From NCBI GenBank assembly GCA_013202935.1, contig JABMRG010000022.1, forward strand, positions 1-9,411: a stretch of DNA of 9,411 bases, written 5' to 3'. The notes below the pieces were generated by a model. It was not told the origin of the DNA. It was given only the letters and a program-made list of their open reading frames with translations, and did not search any database. This DNA is from Candidatus Omnitrophota bacterium (GTDB lineage Bacteria; Omnitrophota; Gorgyraeia; JABMRG01). Position numbers and translations under genes: made by a program. Of the stretch, positions 6,465 through 9,411 are shown piece after piece (position 1 is the stretch's first letter; every line of letters begins with the position of its first letter).

Positions 6465-9389
6465 TTAGGCAGCTGTAGTAATAGCTGCTTCTGTACTATG
6501 TTTTACAGGAGCAGCCTCTGATACAACAGGTGCTCTCGGAAAAGCGCGTACATTGTAAATACTGTCAGGCAATATTTGCCTTACCCCAGACGTTGGGGCA
6601 ATCTCAAGGAGATGGTTGGACACACTAGGCATCTTCTTTAATATATCAATAAGGCGCTGAGATATTATATGCACGCTTTCTGCCATACTTCTATCATCTG
6701 GGCCATCAGATTCACGAGATATTATAGCATGAGCGCGCCCATTAGCTAACGCTAGAAAAGGTAAGGCAAACTGCCTGCTAAATAACAACTCAAAAGGATC
6801 ATAAGTATTATATATAATAGCAGCTCTGTTGCGAAATGTAGAATAGATACTACTGATAGCAACCTTTCTATGCTCTATTGCTTTAACGAGTGCATCGTAA
6901 GGATCAAGCTGCTCTGGTCTTTGCAATGCACTCATAAGTAGTTCACGTAATATTGTATAATCATCATTTGCAAGCATCATATTCTGCCTCTCGCTTAACC
7001 TGATATTCATAAAGGGGCAGATATCTACGGCTATTGGAAAATTAGAAACTTCATTGGGTAACATATCAATAATATTATTTGCAATGGCAAAAGACCCTTC
7101 AGCAACTACTATCTCTTCTTTAGGATCTATCTGCATCGTCACCGTAACTATTGTGCGTGTAGTTTTATCAAGCCTTCTTACACCTTCCACGCGTTCTCCT
7201 CGTAAAAGTTGTGTTAATTTTCCTGCGTTACCTTCTATGTCAAGATCAAAATATACAGCTCTTAAACCATGTATCTGGTGCAGCTTTAATATTATGCTAT
7301 CAGCAACCTGCGTCTTATATCCTGTGGGCCCACCGACTAAGCACACTTTTGCATACTTACCATCACTTGAACTAGTATTGAAACGCAGCATCATCCTATC
7401 CAATATACTTGACAGCCTAAGAATCCTTTCACTTTCTTCTCTATCTATGGCATCCTGTAATTGCATTGGGCTACTAGCAGCTAAAAATTGTAGCTGTTCA
7501 TTTGTTTGGGGTGGTGTATATATACTATTTAATATAGTTCTACGATAAGCAGCAAGGGTTTTCAAGCGCGGGTCCTGCTCTTTCCACATCCTTGCTTCCA
7601 TAGCTGACAATACTCTCTTAAGCGATAACAGCCAATAAGCATCTCTATTTGAAAAGTGATAGCTTGAATAATCTGATTTTATCTTAAACATTACATCCAT
7701 AGCATGCTTTATTCTCTCTTCAAGTCGTGCATATGTAAGTTCAACAGGCCATTTTTGACCCGTAATATTCTGTTTTATTTCGTACATAGAGACAGTAACG
7801 CCTCCTGCATTTGCAAGTACATCTGGTATAATAATAACACCTTTCTCTGCAAGTATCTCATCTGCCCTTCTTGTTGTAGTAGCATTGCCTAGCTCGATAA
7901 GCATCCTCTGCTTAACCCTGTGTGCATTTCTGCCATTTATTGTACATTGAGTTGCAGCCTCTACAAGTATGTCTGCTTCAATATCAATAATATCTCCTCC
8001 CCCTTCTATATCGATAGCAACCACCCCTTCTTGTTGATAACCTCTTAAATCAACGTCTCTTTTCTGAATAAGCTCCCGCAAGTCTCCTCTTTCTTGTTCA
8101 GTCATATGAGGGTTGCTTACTAATGCCTTAGCAAGCTCTTCCTTGTATATTTTTTGCCTTTCTCCTTCTATATATTTAATCAATGCCTCTACGTCTACTC
8201 CCTTACCAGTTCTTGGGCCTATAAACTTTATGCCACTACCAAATATTTGTATTCCTGCAAAACTTCCTCCATTTTTGTAGCATTCTCTAGCATACTCAAG
8301 TCCTACATTACCAAAACCTCTCTGAACATGCCAATATCCATCTACGCCACTATTCCTTACAAAAGGTCTAATGCCTTCTTGTGAATAATGTTCCAAAGCT
8401 GCACATTCTGCATAATAACCGCCAAGCCCTGTTGCCTCTTCTCTTCCTTCGATGCCTCCTCTATCAAGCGGTTTATCTGTAAAAGTTGCCAGCTCCTGAA
8501 TTATATGGCCTTGATTATGAAGCCTAATAGCAGCATGAAGGATAGGAGTCAATGTATCTGCTACCTCTTCTCCTCCCTCACCGAATTTCTTTCTGATTCT
8601 TATGTCATCATCCTTATAATATTCCAACGCCTTTCGAACTTCTGGATCTGCCAAAAGCAATCTTTCTGCTTGCTTATTCTTTAACCCACCCCCCCTAAGT
8701 AGCTTCCATGCAAGATACGCTTCCTCCATATAAGCCATGATGGTCTTGCCTGTCTTCTGGTCTGGAGCAGGCACGTCTATATCATCGCCTAAGGCCTGAT
8801 ACTGGTCCATAAGTTGCCATATGCCTTCCTTGGTTATCCTGGCAATCTCATTAGGATTTAGTTCCTCTAGATCTACTTGGGCTTCACCTTTTCCTCCACC
8901 CATCGGGAGAGCCATTCCTGCACATTTTATTGTCATTAAAAATGCAAGTCCTTCGGCATCTGCCCTTTTTATATGTATTGTATAGCGCATGCCTCCTTTT
9001 GATATCCCAATTGCAGTAGAATTGCTAACACGTATAAATAGCCCTTTATATCTTCTAACTCCATCATCGCGATATATTTCAGGCATAACTTCAGATGACT
9101 TTTCAGGAGTTCTTAAAATCGTAAGCAACTCATCTGAAAGGCCTATTTTATCTGCAATCTTATGCAACTGATCCATGGCAATATCAAGAACAGTCTTTTT
9201 TGTATCATCAGAGACTTGCCCAACATCTGCGGCAAGGCCAGAAGATGCTGATTTAGAACCAGCTTGCATAGAGAGGGGCCTAAGAGCATCATAAGAAGGT
9301 CTTGAAGCTTGGGATGGTAATAAGGGGTTTAATAGTAGGGTAATTATGATAAGTGATGTATAAGTATAGTAAAATAGATTTTTATTCAT
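6465..9389 (-). CDS. Exported Glu/Leu/Phe/Val dehydrogenase fused to a P-loop kinase-like domain
   Basis: A 974-residue fusion. Residues 1-28 look like a Sec signal peptide (core TSLIIITLLL, cleavage fitting SQA-S), followed by a linker with YDALRPLS and a Ser/Ala-rich stretch. Residues about 60-620 are an amino-acid dehydrogenase of the glutamate dehydrogenase superfamily: KGGMRY (131-136), K155, GGGKG with the catalytic-type Lys167, DIDVPAPD with Asp205, GREEATGLG (315-323), the nucleotide site GFGNVG (358-363), GNATTTRRADEIL (501-513) and DVLANAGGVTVS (523-534). All key residues are present, so it may be active; the reaction would be NAD(P)-linked oxidative deamination of an amino acid, probably glutamate. 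About 60-75 extra residues (about 226-300) separate the two halves. Residues about 675-890 resemble uridine kinase/phosphoribulokinase P-loop folds: GGPTGYKT (686-693), YFDLD (713-717), VVAEGSFAI (761-769). The Walker A is imperfect (Tyr691 for Gly). The tail (950-974) is Ala/Pro-rich. The ATG at 9389 has no Shine-Dalgarno; the next Met (41) would remove the signal peptide. Confidence 0.9.
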   Translation of the reverse strand: MNKNLFYYTYTSLIIITLLLNPLLPSQASRPSYDALRPLSMQAGSKSASSGLAADVGQVSDDTKKTVLDIAMDQLHKIADKIGLSDELLTILRTPEKSSEVMPEIYRDDGVRRYKGLFIRVSNSTAIGISKGGMRYTIHIKRADAEGLAFLMTIKCAGMALPMGGGKGEAQVDLEELNPNEIARITKEGIWQLMDQYQALGDDIDVPAPDQKTGKTIMAYMEEAYLAWKLLRGGGLKNKQAERLLLADPEVRKALEYYKDDDIRIRKKFGEGGEEVADTLTPILHAAIRLHNQGHIIQELATFTDKPLDRGGIEGREEATGLGGYYAECAALEHYSQEGIRPFVRNSGVDGYWHVQRGFGNVGLEYARECYKNGGSFAGIQIFGSGIKFIGPRTGKGVDVEALIKYIEGERQKIYKEELAKALVSNPHMTEQERGDLRELIQKRDVDLRGYQQEGVVAIDIEGGGDIIDIEADILVEAATQCTINGRNAHRVKQRMLIELGNATTTRRADEILAEKGVIIIPDVLANAGGVTVSMYEIKQNITGQKWPVELTYARLEERIKHAMDVMFKIKSDYSSYHFSNRDAYWLLSLKRVLSAMEARMWKEQDPRLKTLAAYRRTILNSIYTPPQTNEQLQFLAASSPMQLQDAIDREESERILRLSSILDRMMLRFNTSSSDGKYAKVCLVGGPTGYKTQVADSIILKLHQIHGLRAVYFDLDIEGNAGKLTQLLRGERVEGVRRLDKTTRTIVTVTMQIDPKEEIVVAEGSFAIANNIIDMLPNEVSNFPIAVDICPFMNIRLSERQNMMLANDDYTILRELLMSALQRPEQLDPYDALVKAIEHRKVAISSIYSTFRNRAAIIYNTYDPFELLFSRQFALPFLALANGRAHAIISRESDGPDDRSMAESVHIISQRLIDILKKMPSVSNHLLEIAPTSGVRQILPDSIYNVRAFPRAPVVSEAAPVKHSTEAAITTAA

Positions 9390-9411
9390 AGCTAAGTTAT
9401 TTGTGTTTTTA

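Noticed and set aside
7054..7548. A 164-codon plus-strand open frame opposite the kinase-like domain
   Set aside because: It is antisense to a coding region with clear motifs, has no recognisable domain, and is rich in Ser, Leu and Ile as expected of a shadow frame.
1..9411. CRISPR array, tRNA or rRNA genes, insertion sequences
   Set aside because: No regularly spaced repeats, no tRNA-like cloverleaf or rRNA motifs, and no transposase-like reading frame were seen on either strand.

Overview
This window is a moderately AT-rich stretch of bacterial DNA. All five convincing genes lie on the minus strand, so transcription runs from high to low coordinates. The cell is Gram-negative-type, with two membranes: an RND inner-membrane pump sits in one operon with a TolC-type outer-membrane channel. 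The lineage cannot be fixed from sequence alone. The best guess is a deep-branching, uncultured-type bacterium such as Omnitrophota (former OP3). This rests only on the odd architecture of the 974-residue protein: an export signal, then a short segment ending in residues YDALRPLS, then enzyme domains. That assignment is inference from memory.

Layout in the order of transcription. (1) 9389-6465 encodes a large fusion protein: a predicted cleavable signal peptide, a full Glu/Leu/Phe/Val-type dehydrogenase with an extra internal segment, and a C-terminal P-loop kinase-like domain resembling the uridine kinase/phosphoribulokinase group. (2) 6417-5335 encodes MnmA, the tRNA 2-thiouridylase for U34. 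It appears to have its own promoter, placed so close to the ATG that the mRNA could be almost leaderless. (3) 5334-5177 is the regulatory intergenic region. It holds a strong hairpin just after mnmA, a near-consensus sigma-70-type promoter (TTGACT, 17 bp, TATATT), two overlapping AT-rich dyads that fit a MarR operator, and a clear Shine-Dalgarno. (4) 5176-124 is a compact three-gene efflux operon: MarR-type repressor, TolC-type channel, RND permease. The genes overlap by 4 bp and 1 bp, which suggests translational coupling. (5) 123-1 holds a probable intrinsic terminator and then a GC-rich end segment that I cannot identify.

Working model: the MarR protein binds dyads on its own -10 region and represses the whole efflux operon until a ligand releases it. 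The channel and permease then export toxic compounds. No periplasmic adaptor gene is encoded between the promoter and the terminator, so this pump must borrow one from elsewhere or work without one. The most unusual item is the dehydrogenase-kinase fusion, because both domain families are normally soluble cytoplasmic enzymes and this one carries an export signal.
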